Below, one piece after another: positions 50,577 to 59,079 of a DNA stretch of 64,000 nt. Location of the stretch: the NCBI RefSeq assembly GCF_023062595.1, contig NZ_JALLAN010000002.1:314099-378098 (forward strand), written 5' to 3'. Both the position numbers and the translations under genes were made by a program. Under the pieces are notes generated by a model that ran no database searches, was not told the origin of the DNA, and saw only the letters and a program-made list of their open reading frames with translations. The stretch comes from Arthrobacter rhizosphaerae. GTDB taxonomy: Bacteria; Actinomycetota; Actinomycetes; Actinomycetales; Micrococcaceae. Each line of letters begins with the position of its first letter. Within the stretch, counting starts at the first letter, position 1.

Positions 50577-51752
50577 ATGAAGGCACTCACCTGGCAAGGC
50601 AAACGATCCGTCAGCGTCGAGGAGGTTCCTGATCCCGTGATCCAGGAACCCACGGACGCGATCATCCGGATCACCTCCACTGCCATCTGCGGATCCGACC
50701 TCCACCTCTACGAAGTGCTGGGCCCGTATATGCATAAGGGTGATGTGATTGGCCATGAGCCGATGGGCATCGTCGTGGAGGTGGGCAGTTCGGTGACCAA
50801 CCTGACGGTGGGAGACCGCGTCGTCATCCCGTTCGGTATAGCCTGCGGCCAATGCTTCATGTGCCGGCGAGGGTTGCAGTCTCAATGCGAGACCACCCAG
50901 GTCAAGGAGAAGGGCTCCGGAGCGGCCCTGTTCGGCTACTCCGAGCTCTACGGTTCCGTGCCGGGCGGACAGGCCGAGTATCTGCGGGTTCCCTTCGCAG
51001 ACTACGGCCCGGTCAAAGTGGGAACCGAGTTGCCTGATGAGAGGTATCTGTTCCTGTCCGACATCCTCCCCACGGCCTGGCAGGGGGTCAAGTATGCCGA
51101 CGTCCCTGATGGGGGGACGCTCGCTGTTTTTGGCCTTGGGCCTGTCGGACAGTTCGGGTCAAGGATCGGGCGCTATCTGGGGCAGCGGGTCATTGGCATT
51201 GATCCCGTTCCGGAGCGGCGGGCAATGGCCGCGAGGCACGGTGTGGAAACGCTCGACTACTCCAAGACCGTGGCAGATGAACTGCGCGATATGACGGAGG
51301 GCCGCGGCCCCGACGCCGTGCTCGATGCGGTGGGGATGGAAGCCCACGGCTCGCCTGTCACAGGGTTTGCGCATCAGGCGTTGGGACTGCTGCCAGACAA
51401 GCTCGCGCAGAAGGCGATGGAAACGGCGGGAGTGGACCGGCTTGCCGCCCTCCACGCGGCGCTTCATGCTGTGCGTCGGGGTGGCACGGTTTCCCTCAGC
51501 GGCGTCTATGGGGGCCAGGCCAGCCCGATGCCCATGCTCTCGATGTTTGACAAGCAGATCCAGCTGCGGATGGGGCAATGCAATGTTCGGAACTGGACGG
51601 ATGAACTGCTTCCGCTGGTGGAGGACGACGCCGATCCGCTGGGGGTGATGGACCTCGTCACCCACCGTGCCGGCTTGGGAGAGGCGCCTGCCCTCTACGA
51701 GAAGTTCCAGAAGAAGCAGGACGGCTGCATCAAAGTGGTGCTGAACCCGTAG
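50577..51752 (+). CDS. Zinc-dependent alcohol dehydrogenase
   Basis: Medium-chain dehydrogenase of 391 residues, close to glutathione-independent formaldehyde dehydrogenases. Catalytic zinc ligands are in CGSDLH (near 38) and GHEPMG (near 61); the structural zinc loop is CGQCFMCRRGLQSQC (about 91-105). The cofactor motif is GLGPVGQFG (about 186-194). It oxidises an alcohol or aldehyde with NAD. AGAGGCAA lies before ATG 50577. Convergent with the CHAD gene. Confidence 0.9.
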   Translation: MKALTWQGKRSVSVEEVPDPVIQEPTDAIIRITSTAICGSDLHLYEVLGPYMHKGDVIGHEPMGIVVEVGSSVTNLTVGDRVVIPFGIACGQCFMCRRGLQSQCETTQVKEKGSGAALFGYSELYGSVPGGQAEYLRVPFADYGPVKVGTELPDERYLFLSDILPTAWQGVKYADVPDGGTLAVFGLGPVGQFGSRIGRYLGQRVIGIDPVPERRAMAARHGVETLDYSKTVADELRDMTEGRGPDAVLDAVGMEAHGSPVTGFAHQALGLLPDKLAQKAMETAGVDRLAALHAALHAVRRGGTVSLSGVYGGQASPMPMLSMFDKQIQLRMGQCNVRNWTDELLPLVEDDADPLGVMDLVTHRAGLGEAPALYEKFQKKQDGCIKVVLNP

Positions 51753-51766
51753 CCGCCGCGTTTCGC

Positions 51767-52735
51767 TTAAGGGAAACCCTTCCATGCCTTGAAGAACTCC
51801 TTCTCGGCTTCGTCAGCGCGTCGTTCTTCCAAGGCATGCAGGCGACCGAAGGTAAAGTCGCTGTCTCCGTCGGACTTTGATCCCAGCCCTGATTTTGTTC
51901 CGAGTCGCAGAAGCTGCTCCCTGGCCACGACACTGTCCTGGTGCTGGCCAAGGATCTTTTGGATCGTGTGGGCTGCCTCCTCGATCCGGTCAGCGGATTT
52001 GGCCTTTGCCAGGGAGGCGGCCTCGGCGATGTAACGCACCCGTTTGGCTGCTTTCCGCACGTCGTGGAAAGCTACGTTCCGGGAGTCCGGGTCTGAACCT
52101 GAGTCTGCACCCGCGTCTCCCGGCTTTCGTGGCCCCACTGCAGCGACCTTCCGGCGCAGCCTCCGTACATCTTTCTTGGCCACCTTCGCGAGACCTTTCC
52201 GGGCCGGCCGCTCAGCCTTATCACCCGAAAGCGGTGTCTCCGGAAGTGATTCCAAGGCCTCAACCAGGCGGGCATAGCGGTCGCTGCCGAATGCCTTCAA
52301 TACCTCTTCACGGGCTTCCCGGCCTGCTGCTGCGAGAGCCTGCTGTATCCGCTCTGCCGCAGGGCCCACAAGCAGGGCGTCCGGCTGCTCGGCCATAAGG
52401 GCAGTCAACCGGTCCCGGATCACCTCCGGATCCCGGGCCTTGCCCAGCACCCCGGAGAGCCACTTCAGTTCAGCACGCAGCTCAGAACACGACAGGTTCC
52501 GGCTGCTGCCGTCTACAAGAGCGAGGCCCGGCTCGAGGATCGACCTGGCAGACCTCAGCACGGCGCGGAGACGCCGGGCCGACATTCTCATCTGATGAAC
52601 CGAGTCGGGCTCGTTGTCCCGGACACGCGGCGCCTGCTGCTGGAGTTCGGCGACCTGGCGTCGCAGGTACTCCAGCAGGACTTCACCGGAGGTCGGATTG
52701 GACGACGTCTCCGCAGGTTCCAGGCTGCTCGCCAT
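51767..52735 (-). CDS. CHAD-domain protein
   Basis: A 322-residue, helix-rich protein of the CHAD family (conserved His, polyphosphate binding): VHQMRMSARRLRAVLR near residue 47 and FHDVRKAAKRVRYIAE near 220 are the two symmetric marks. CHAD proteins gather on polyphosphate granules. The CYTH partner domain is absent here. ATG 52735 lies five bases after TAGAGT with no ribosome site, a leaderless pattern. It is divergent from the small membrane protein at 52797. Confidence 0.88.
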   Translation of the reverse strand: MASSLEPAETSSNPTSGEVLLEYLRRQVAELQQQAPRVRDNEPDSVHQMRMSARRLRAVLRSARSILEPGLALVDGSSRNLSCSELRAELKWLSGVLGKARDPEVIRDRLTALMAEQPDALLVGPAAERIQQALAAAGREAREEVLKAFGSDRYARLVEALESLPETPLSGDKAERPARKGLAKVAKKDVRRLRRKVAAVGPRKPGDAGADSGSDPDSRNVAFHDVRKAAKRVRYIAEAASLAKAKSADRIEEAAHTIQKILGQHQDSVVAREQLLRLGTKSGLGSKSDGDSDFTFGRLHALEERRADEAEKEFFKAWKGFP

Positions 52736-52796
52736 GCTTCACTCTACGGCCGGAAGGCTGGCGATATACAGCCCCGGGCGGGGCTACAGTTGGCTC

Positions 52797-53111
52797 ATGA
52801 ATTCAATGGGGGATGGGCTGGGCAGCTCACGGGCAAAACGAATAATAGGGGTCGCGCTATCGGCGGCACTGGTGCTGCTGCTCCTGGGAGGGCTGGTGCT
52901 TGTCTTGCTTCCGAGCACTGAAACGTACGGCTGGTTTGCCTATGCGCCACTGTCCCAGCAGTACTTCGTGCCCGATGGACTCGTGTTTCTTGGGGCCCGG
53001 GCCAGGGTTGGCATCGCGCTCATTGTGGTGGCTCTGCTGGGAGCTGCTTTCTGGGCCGGCTTCTGGCTGGGCCGCCGGCGCGAGGATCAAACCACGAGCG
53101 TGAATCCGTAG
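52797..53111 (+). CDS. Small two-helix membrane protein
   Basis: A 104-residue protein with two membrane helices (about 18-38 and 72-94) and a short outside loop between them. ATG 52797 is six bases after TACAGT (52785-52790), so the message is probably leaderless; the longer frame upstream overlaps the CHAD promoter and is rejected. Function unknown. Confidence 0.65.
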   Translation: MNSMGDGLGSSRAKRIIGVALSAALVLLLLGGLVLVLLPSTETYGWFAYAPLSQQYFVPDGLVFLGARARVGIALIVVALLGAAFWAGFWLGRRREDQTTSVNP

Positions 53112-53197
53112 CCTGGCGGAATAAATCCTCGACCGTACACAGCTACCGAACGACTGATTTTCCGCCCCGCAACTCCTGAGACAATCTACAGGTGGCA

Positions 53198-54049
53198 ATG
53201 GAAGATCCCCGCTCTGTTATCGCCGCTGGGCGTCGGCACTCCCTGGGCGTGACCGCGGAGGGCTCGGTGCTGAGCGCCGGTATCTCTACTGCGGAGGAGT
53301 GTCGGGTCGATGGGTGGAGCGGCATCGTCGCAGTAGCAGCCGGAAACGTCCACACGGCGTCTAACACTGGCCGATCCCACACAGTGGGACTGCGCGCGGA
53401 CGGTACTGTCCTCGCTGCGGGCTGGAACAATGACGGGCAGTGCGACGTCGACGACTGGAGGAGCGTCGTGAGTATCGCCGCCGGTTGGCGTCGCACACTC
53501 GCGGTTTTGGCAGACGGGACGGCTCGCGCGACGGGCCGGCGTGGCGAAGGAGCGTGCAATGTTGATACGTGGAATGAGCTGGTTGCCGTCGCAGCGGGAG
53601 ACTGGCACTCCGTCGGGCTCCGGGCAGATGGCACGGCCGTGGCTGTGGGAAACAACCGCAAGGGGCAGTGTGAGGTATCAGGGTGGCGGGACCTCTGCGC
53701 CATCGCGGCAGGCTATCTGCAGACCATCGCCCTTACCGCGGACGGGCGTGTGCTCGCCACCGGTTCCCGAGCGTCCGGCGTCCAGGAGGTATCCGCTTGG
53801 CGCGAGGTCATCGCCATTTCAGCGGGGAGCCATCACTCCGTCGGCGTCGTCGCAGGAGGCCGTGTGCTTGCCGTCGGTGACAACAGTCACGGGCAGTGCG
53901 AGGTCTCGTTGTGGAGGGACGTCGTGGCGGTCGCGGCAGGCTCCACTCATACATTGGGACTTCGCGCGGATGGGTCCGTCCTGGCAGCCGGCAACAACGA
54001 CGATGGTCAGTGCGACACCGCGCGCTGGCACCTCTTCCCGAGCAGCTGA
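53198..54049 (+). CDS. RCC1-like beta-propeller protein
   Basis: A 283-residue protein built of about seven repeats of 38-40 residues with the pattern HTVGLRADGTVLAAG followed by GQC(D/E) and VVAVAAG. This is a bacterial RCC1-like seven-blade propeller without signal peptide or other domain. A nine-residue insertion breaks the link between repeats one and two (ASNTGRSHT). ATG 53198 or GTG 53192 starts it; TACAGG just upstream suggests a leaderless message. Partner unknown; eukaryotic RCC1 roles should not be carried over. Confidence 0.82.
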   Translation: MEDPRSVIAAGRRHSLGVTAEGSVLSAGISTAEECRVDGWSGIVAVAAGNVHTASNTGRSHTVGLRADGTVLAAGWNNDGQCDVDDWRSVVSIAAGWRRTLAVLADGTARATGRRGEGACNVDTWNELVAVAAGDWHSVGLRADGTAVAVGNNRKGQCEVSGWRDLCAIAAGYLQTIALTADGRVLATGSRASGVQEVSAWREVIAISAGSHHSVGVVAGGRVLAVGDNSHGQCEVSLWRDVVAVAAGSTHTLGLRADGSVLAAGNNDDGQCDTARWHLFPSS

Positions 54050-54069
54050 GCCAAAACCTGGACTGAATC

Positions 54070-54882
54070 TTAGGTGAGGCGGATCTGCCGGTTGACGTCC
54101 TTGTACAGCAGGTAGCGGAAAGGACCAGGACCGCCGGCGTAGCAGGCCTGTGGGCAGAAGGCCCGAAGCCACATGAAGTCGCCGGCTTCCACCTCCACCC
54201 AATCGTCGTTGAGGCGGTAAACGGCCTTGCCCTCCAACACGAAAAGTCCATGCTCCATCACGTGCGTTTCGGCGAAGGGGATGGTGCCGCCAGGCTGGAA
54301 CGTGACGATGTTGACATGCATGTCGTGGGCGAGGTCGTCCGGGTCCACAAACCTGCTGGTGGCCCATGCCCCGTTGGTACCAGGCATGGGACGGGGTTCA
54401 ACAGCCTGATCACTGGTCACGAAGGATTTAGCCTGGAAACCCTCCAACTGCTCGTACGCCTTGCGGATCCACTGGAAAGTGGCGGTTTCCCCGGAACTGT
54501 TCCTGACGGACCAGTCCGCGCCGGCTGCCAGGTAGGCGTAGCCTCCGGCTTCAAGATGGTGGATATCGCCGTCGAGCGTCAGGGCCAGCTGGCCCTGCGT
54601 CAGGAAGATGACGCCTTCGACGCCGGATTCGGCCTCCGGTTTCTGCGAGCCTCCCCCCGGGGCTACTTCAACGATCAGCTGCGAAAACGTGGTGGCGAAG
54701 CCTGCGATGGGACGCGCAATAATCCAGGCACGGCTCTGGTTCCAGCCGGGGAGGTTGCTCGTGACGATATCCCGCAGCACGCCCTTGGGGATGACGGTGT
54801 AAGCCTCTTTGACGATTGCGCGGTCGGTGAGGAGCTGGGTCTGCGGTGGAAGGCCGCCTTCGGGAGAAAAGTAGCTGCTCAT
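54070..54882 (-). CDS. allE: (S)-ureidoglycine aminohydrolase-like bicupin
   Basis: A 270-residue bicupin of the AllE/YlbA type. It matches the family in the N-terminal segment (LTDRAIVKEAYTVIPKGVL), the first cupin (GVIFLTQGQLALTLDGD) and the second, metal-binding cupin (HVMEHGLFVLEGKAVYRL, with Glu/His ligands). It releases ammonia from ureidoglycine in allantoin breakdown. ATG 54882 has AGGAG and overlaps the DUF6986 stop by four bases. Last gene of the leftward purine unit. Confidence 0.88.
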   Translation of the reverse strand: MSSYFSPEGGLPPQTQLLTDRAIVKEAYTVIPKGVLRDIVTSNLPGWNQSRAWIIARPIAGFATTFSQLIVEVAPGGGSQKPEAESGVEGVIFLTQGQLALTLDGDIHHLEAGGYAYLAAGADWSVRNSSGETATFQWIRKAYEQLEGFQAKSFVTSDQAVEPRPMPGTNGAWATSRFVDPDDLAHDMHVNIVTFQPGGTIPFAETHVMEHGLFVLEGKAVYRLNDDWVEVEAGDFMWLRAFCPQACYAGGPGPFRYLLYKDVNRQIRLT

Positions 54883-56183
54883 GGGTTTGCTCCTGGCGAG
54901 GTGGACGAATGGGGTGAGCTGTTGGTGGTTTGTGGGTGGGCCAGGGACCGGAGCCGGGGGAGTTCCAAGCCCGCGAGCAGCTTCACTTCCGCGCTGCCGA
55001 CAGCGCCGCACTGCAATCCGCGGAGCACGAAGGCTGCGAGGGCACGGGCGCTGGCGGGCTCGTCCATCACACCCTTTTGCGTGCTCTGCACATAGTTCCG
55101 GAGCCGCGTGGCAGCGGGGATAAGCCCCTGCCGGTAAAAGGCATAAGTAGCTGCAAAGCGGCTGGGAAGCTGTGCCGGATGAAGATCCCACCCCTGGTAG
55201 TAGCCGCGCTCCAAGGAACGCCGCACCAGCCGCCCGTGCAGGACCCACGCCGCCTCGACGTTCTCACCCACCGGAATGATGTTTGTTGAGCCGTCTGAAA
55301 GCCGGATCCCTGTCCCGGCCACTGCGAGCTGCATGACCTCTTTGGCGAAATCCGCCACAGGATGCTCCATGGACTGATACTCGGCAGAAATCTGGAGCGA
55401 CGCCGAATAGTCGTAGGTGCCGTAGTGCAGGCCGCTGATTCGTCCCGGGATCACGTGCGGCAGCTGCGCCACCGGCGAGGTGCCGTCAGGCCCGAGGATG
55501 AGCTGGGGCGTCTCCACCTGCACCTCGAACCGCAACCTTCCGGAGGGGAGCGAATGGATCTCCTCCAGCCGGGACACCGCAAACTCCAGAGCCTGCACCT
55601 GGGCCACAGTGGTTACTTTTGGCAGCGTCAGCCTGAGCCCGGCCGGAAGCTCACCCGCTTCCGCCAACCCGGAGATGAAGAGGTCCAGGGTCCGCAGCCC
55701 GCGGGCGCGGGTGGGTTCCTCCAACCCCTTAAAGCGGATGCCGATGAACGGGGGAGCGCTCCCGCCTGCAACCGCCTCGGCCACGGCGCGAGCGGCTGCA
55801 ACAGCGTCAGCGTCCTCGACGTCGTCGCCCCTGTCCCCGTACCCGTCCTCAAAGTCGAGGCGGAGATCCTCGATGGGCTCGCTGTGCAACTTCGCTTCCA
55901 CCCTGGTGGCGACCGCCGTTGCCAAAGCACGTTCCTGGCCCAGCAGGTGCCCGAGGTGGACCAGGCCGCCATGGGCGTCGGCCGCTGCAAGCGCCTGGGC
56001 ACCCCAGTCGGCGGCAAGTGACGGGGTGAACTTGTCTGCCGGTACGTAGGCAGTCTGAACCGGTTGGCGCGAGCCGTCGTCGCCCGGGTAGTTCTGCACC
56101 AGCATCCGGTCGGTGGTGGCGAGGCGCGAATCGATCTGGGCCAGGTCAGCGCTCGAAAGCGATCCCCGGGGCGCTCCCTTCAC
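54879..56183 (-). CDS. HpcH/HpaI aldolase-like protein (DUF6986)
   Basis: A 434-residue TIM-barrel protein in the HpcH/HpaI aldolase/citrate lyase superfamily, DUF6986 type. DLRLDFEDGYGDRGDD near 110 and FEVQVETPQLILGPDG near 225 hold probable metal-binding acidic residues. It is three bases after malate synthase and overlaps the AllE-like gene, so it must serve purine or glyoxylate metabolism, perhaps joining or splitting a C2 unit. Reaction unknown. ATG 56183 was kept as start. Confidence 0.8.
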   Translation of the reverse strand: MKGAPRGSLSSADLAQIDSRLATTDRMLVQNYPGDDGSRQPVQTAYVPADKFTPSLAADWGAQALAAADAHGGLVHLGHLLGQERALATAVATRVEAKLHSEPIEDLRLDFEDGYGDRGDDVEDADAVAAARAVAEAVAGGSAPPFIGIRFKGLEEPTRARGLRTLDLFISGLAEAGELPAGLRLTLPKVTTVAQVQALEFAVSRLEEIHSLPSGRLRFEVQVETPQLILGPDGTSPVAQLPHVIPGRISGLHYGTYDYSASLQISAEYQSMEHPVADFAKEVMQLAVAGTGIRLSDGSTNIIPVGENVEAAWVLHGRLVRRSLERGYYQGWDLHPAQLPSRFAATYAFYRQGLIPAATRLRNYVQSTQKGVMDEPASARALAAFVLRGLQCGAVGSAEVKLLAGLELPRLRSLAHPQTTNSSPHSSTSPGANP

Positions 56184-56186
56184 GCG

Positions 56187-57785
56187 TCAGCCCACCAGGT
56201 CATACGCAGGGGTGGTGAGGAAGTCTGTGTATTCCTCGGACAGGCAGATATCGGCAATAAGGTTACTGGCCGGCTGGTAGTACTTTTCGAACGCCTCATC
56301 ACCTGCTTCGGTGCGCAGCCGCTCAGTCTCTTCCGCCAGGATCCGGGCCACTAGTTCACGGGTCACCGTATTGCCCGTGTCGGCCAGGACCACCCCGTTG
56401 CGGATCTGCTGCCAGACCTGGGACCGGGAAATTTCGGCCGTGGCAGCATCCTCCATCAGGTTGTGGATAGCCACTGCACCGTTGCCGGAGATCCAGACGG
56501 CGGTGTAGGCGACGGCGACGTAAAGGTTCAGCCGCAGCCCGGCTTCAGTGACCTGGCCACCTGCTGAGGCAATGTCCAGGAGCTGGTCAGCGGTGACGGA
56601 AACCTCCGGGCGCTGCTTGTCGAGCTGGTTGGGGCGCTCCCCGAGCACGCCGTCAAAGACCTCTTGGCAGACGGGAACAAGGTCGGGGTGTGCCACCCAG
56701 GAGCCGTCGAAGCCATCGGTCACTTCGCGGGTCTTGTCCGCCCGTACCTTCTCGAAGGCCTGGGCCGTTACCTCCGGTTCGCGCCGGTTTGGAATGACTG
56801 CTGCCATCCCGCCCATCGCGAAGGCGCCGCGGTGGTGACAGGTTTTGACCAGCAATTCCGTGTAGGCGCGCATGAACGGGGCAGTCATGGCAACTGATGC
56901 ACGATCCGGCAGGACGAAGGTGGGACCAGCATCCCGGAAGTATTTGATGATGCTGAAGAGGTAGTCCCAGCGCCCCGCGTTCAGCCCGGACGCGTGGTCC
57001 CGCAGCTCGTAGAGGATCTCGTCCATTTCAAAAGCCGCTGGAATGGTTTCTATCAGCACTGTAGCCCGGATGCTCCTCTGCGGAAGCCCCAGATAGTCCT
57101 GCGCGAAGACGAAGACCTCGTTCCAGAGACGCGCCTCGAGATGGCTCTCCATCTTGGGCAGGTAGTAGTAGGGTCCCTGACCGTTGCGGAGCAATTGTTC
57201 GGCCACGTGGAAGAAGTGGAGTCCAAAGTCCACCAGCGCGCCAGCGGTGGGTTCGCCGTCGGCCAGCAGGTGCCGTTCATCCATGTGCCAGCCGCGGGGG
57301 CGGGCCACCACCACGGCCAGCGGGGCGTCGGTGCGAAGGGTGTACTCCTTGCCTTCGGGGGAGGTGTAGCTCAAGGTACCGCGGGCCGCGTCGCGAAGGT
57401 TCAGGATAGAGTCGATCACGTTGTGCCAGGTGGGTGTGCTGGCATCCTCCAAGTCAGCGAGCCACACCTTGGCGCCGGAGTTCAGGGCGTTAATGGCCAT
57501 CTTCGCCGGAGAAGCAGGGCCGGTCATCTCTACACGCCTGTCCTGGAGCGCGGCCGGGGCAGGAGCAACTTTCCAGTCACCGGAGCGGACATCTGCGGTC
57601 TCGGCCAGGAAATCCAGCTTCCCGGTCCGCGCAACCTGCTCACGCTTGACCACACGGGCCTTCAGCAGCTCAGCACGGGTTGCAGCGAACCGCTGGTGAA
57701 GCTCCTCAATGAAGGCGAGCGCCTCTGGCGTGAGGATTTCCCCGGCCCTTGAAACGGGTTGGGGATCGGTGACTGTGAGGGCCAT
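56187..57785 (-). CDS. aceB: Malate synthase A
   Basis: Joins glyoxylate and acetyl-CoA to malate; 532 residues, the usual length for the A isoform. Family marks: TGPASPAKMAINALNSGAKV near 90, VWLADLEDASTPTWHNVI, and LRTDAPLAVVVARPRGWHMDE near 150, with the catalytic Arg; ELRDHASGLNAGRWDY near 265. AGGAAAGG lies before ATG 57785. In this locus it uses glyoxylate from ureidoglycolate rather than from isocitrate lyase, which is not seen here. Confidence 0.94.
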   Translation of the reverse strand: MALTVTDPQPVSRAGEILTPEALAFIEELHQRFAATRAELLKARVVKREQVARTGKLDFLAETADVRSGDWKVAPAPAALQDRRVEMTGPASPAKMAINALNSGAKVWLADLEDASTPTWHNVIDSILNLRDAARGTLSYTSPEGKEYTLRTDAPLAVVVARPRGWHMDERHLLADGEPTAGALVDFGLHFFHVAEQLLRNGQGPYYYLPKMESHLEARLWNEVFVFAQDYLGLPQRSIRATVLIETIPAAFEMDEILYELRDHASGLNAGRWDYLFSIIKYFRDAGPTFVLPDRASVAMTAPFMRAYTELLVKTCHHRGAFAMGGMAAVIPNRREPEVTAQAFEKVRADKTREVTDGFDGSWVAHPDLVPVCQEVFDGVLGERPNQLDKQRPEVSVTADQLLDIASAGGQVTEAGLRLNLYVAVAYTAVWISGNGAVAIHNLMEDAATAEISRSQVWQQIRNGVVLADTGNTVTRELVARILAEETERLRTEAGDEAFEKYYQPASNLIADICLSEEYTDFLTTPAYDLVG

Positions 57786-57915
57786 CGAGTGTCCTTTCCT
57801 AGGCAGCTGAGGCTGCGTTTGAGGCTACGTGAGCTGCGGCTGCGGCGGCAGCGTCCGCTGCCGTGATTCGGGGCGAAGAACCTGTGGTCAATCTAACCGG
57901 CATTGGGTCATGCCG
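57786..57915. other. Spacer between uricase and malate synthase genes
   Basis: A 130-base gap inside the leftward purine unit. It holds a short hairpin, CGGCAG and CTGCCG around a six-base loop, and GC-rich GCTGCGGC repeats at about 57835-57875. It may reduce or terminate reading from the uricase gene; no promoter was made out. Confidence 0.4.
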
Positions 57916-58824
57916 TCAGCAAAAGCCGGCGATGCCGGTCCAGGCGGGGTCAGCTGGTACGGCATCTTCACGCAGCACCGTGGCTTCTATCAGGCCGTAG
58001 GGGCGGTCTGCCGCGAAGAAAACCTCGTTGGGGTTGTCCAGGCCGAACGGGGCGAGGTCCACCAGGAAGTGATGCTTGTTTGGCATGGAGAACCGGATCT
58101 CGTCGATCTCGCTGTGGGCTTCCAGCACCTTGGTGCCCATGTCGAACAGTGTCTGCTGCAGGGCATGGGAGTACTTCTCAGCGAAACCCTCCAGCAGGAG
58201 CCGCCTGACGTCGTCGTAATTCCTGTTGAAGTCAAAGGCGCGTACGTCGAGGGCAGGGTTGAAACGCCAGCGGGCCGTGACATCGGTAGCCAGGATCCGG
58301 TCCGTGGTCTCGGGGAGGGTGGTGTATTTGTCCTTGGGGTAGCCCGTGAAGCCTGACTGTGTCGATTTCAGGACCGTGAGGTCCCTGAGACCCGAGATGA
58401 CGTGGACGGCCGCGCCTTCCCTGACCAGCACAGCGGTGCGAACTTCACGGCCGTTGCGCACGAACGAATGATGGTGGTCCTTGCCCGCGACTTGAATCCG
58501 GTCCCAGCTGTAGGACTCCGCTTCCCAGCGGCCGCCGCTGACCCAGTCGAAGCTCGAGGTGAAGTGCTCGCCAAGCCTCGCGAGGAAGGCTTCGGGGGAA
58601 CCGATGCCTTCCCGGGCGAAGGCATAGATGGTGTTCTTCTGGGTGTCGGTGGCCACGACGTGCGCGTTGTTGCCTTCCAGATGCGCGGCAGCAAAGTCCC
58701 CGCGCAGTTGGGAGGTGACGTTGAGGTCTTCGATCTCGTGACGTTTGGTATCCCGGGTGATTTTGACGAGGCGGACTTCGGCCTTGCCGTACTGGTTGCT
58801 GCCGAGGACTATCTTCCCGCTCAT
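57916..58824 (-). CDS. pucL: Urate oxidase (uricase)
   Basis: Cofactor-free urate oxidase of 302 residues. Clear family marks: LGSNQYGKAEVRLVKITRD at the N-terminus, TDTQKNTIYAFAR near 60 with the catalytic Thr, VLKSTQSGFTGYPKDKYTTL near 160 and EIDEIRFSMPNKHHFLVDL near 245. It turns urate to 5-hydroxyisourate. ATG 58824 is used with GGGAAA upstream; the frame before it is not coding. It leads the leftward purine unit and is divergent from xdhC. Confidence 0.95.
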   Translation of the reverse strand: MSGKIVLGSNQYGKAEVRLVKITRDTKRHEIEDLNVTSQLRGDFAAAHLEGNNAHVVATDTQKNTIYAFAREGIGSPEAFLARLGEHFTSSFDWVSGGRWEAESYSWDRIQVAGKDHHHSFVRNGREVRTAVLVREGAAVHVISGLRDLTVLKSTQSGFTGYPKDKYTTLPETTDRILATDVTARWRFNPALDVRAFDFNRNYDDVRRLLLEGFAEKYSHALQQTLFDMGTKVLEAHSEIDEIRFSMPNKHHFLVDLAPFGLDNPNEVFFAADRPYGLIEATVLREDAVPADPAWTGIAGFC

Positions 58825-58892
58825 GGTCTGTTTCCCAACTTCCGGTCGCTGGAACCAAGGTGGCACAGCGAAATTAACAGCATGTTTCCTGC

Positions 58893-58929
58893 CCTGTCCC
58901 AAACGTACTGCCTGTCCCAAAAAGTACTG
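58893..58929. promoter_or_regulatory. Tandem 18/19-base repeat in uricase/xdhC divergent promoter
   Basis: CCTGTCCCAAACGTACTG (58893-58910) and CCTGTCCCAAAAAGTACTG (58911-58929) are adjacent near-identical copies; GTAC words recur at 58924 and 58931. They lie about 70-105 bases before the uricase gene and about 150 before xdhC, so one regulator could control both purine units. Confidence 0.6.
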
Positions 58930-59079
58930 CGTACAAAACGAGCCGGCATCAAAGTGATGCCAGTGAAGGACACCAGATTCAGGAACAGGGCGGCGGGGCT
59001 TGCTTCCTTCGGCGGAGAACAGGCAGCAGAATGGACAACACCGCGGCGAGGGACGTGCCCGGGACGAAGGGAGAGCCGC

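Noticed and set aside
58402..59079. Long N-terminal extension of XdhC on the plus strand
   Set aside because: This part runs antisense through the uricase gene and its promoter. ATG 59080 has a good ribosome site and starts at the XdhC domain.
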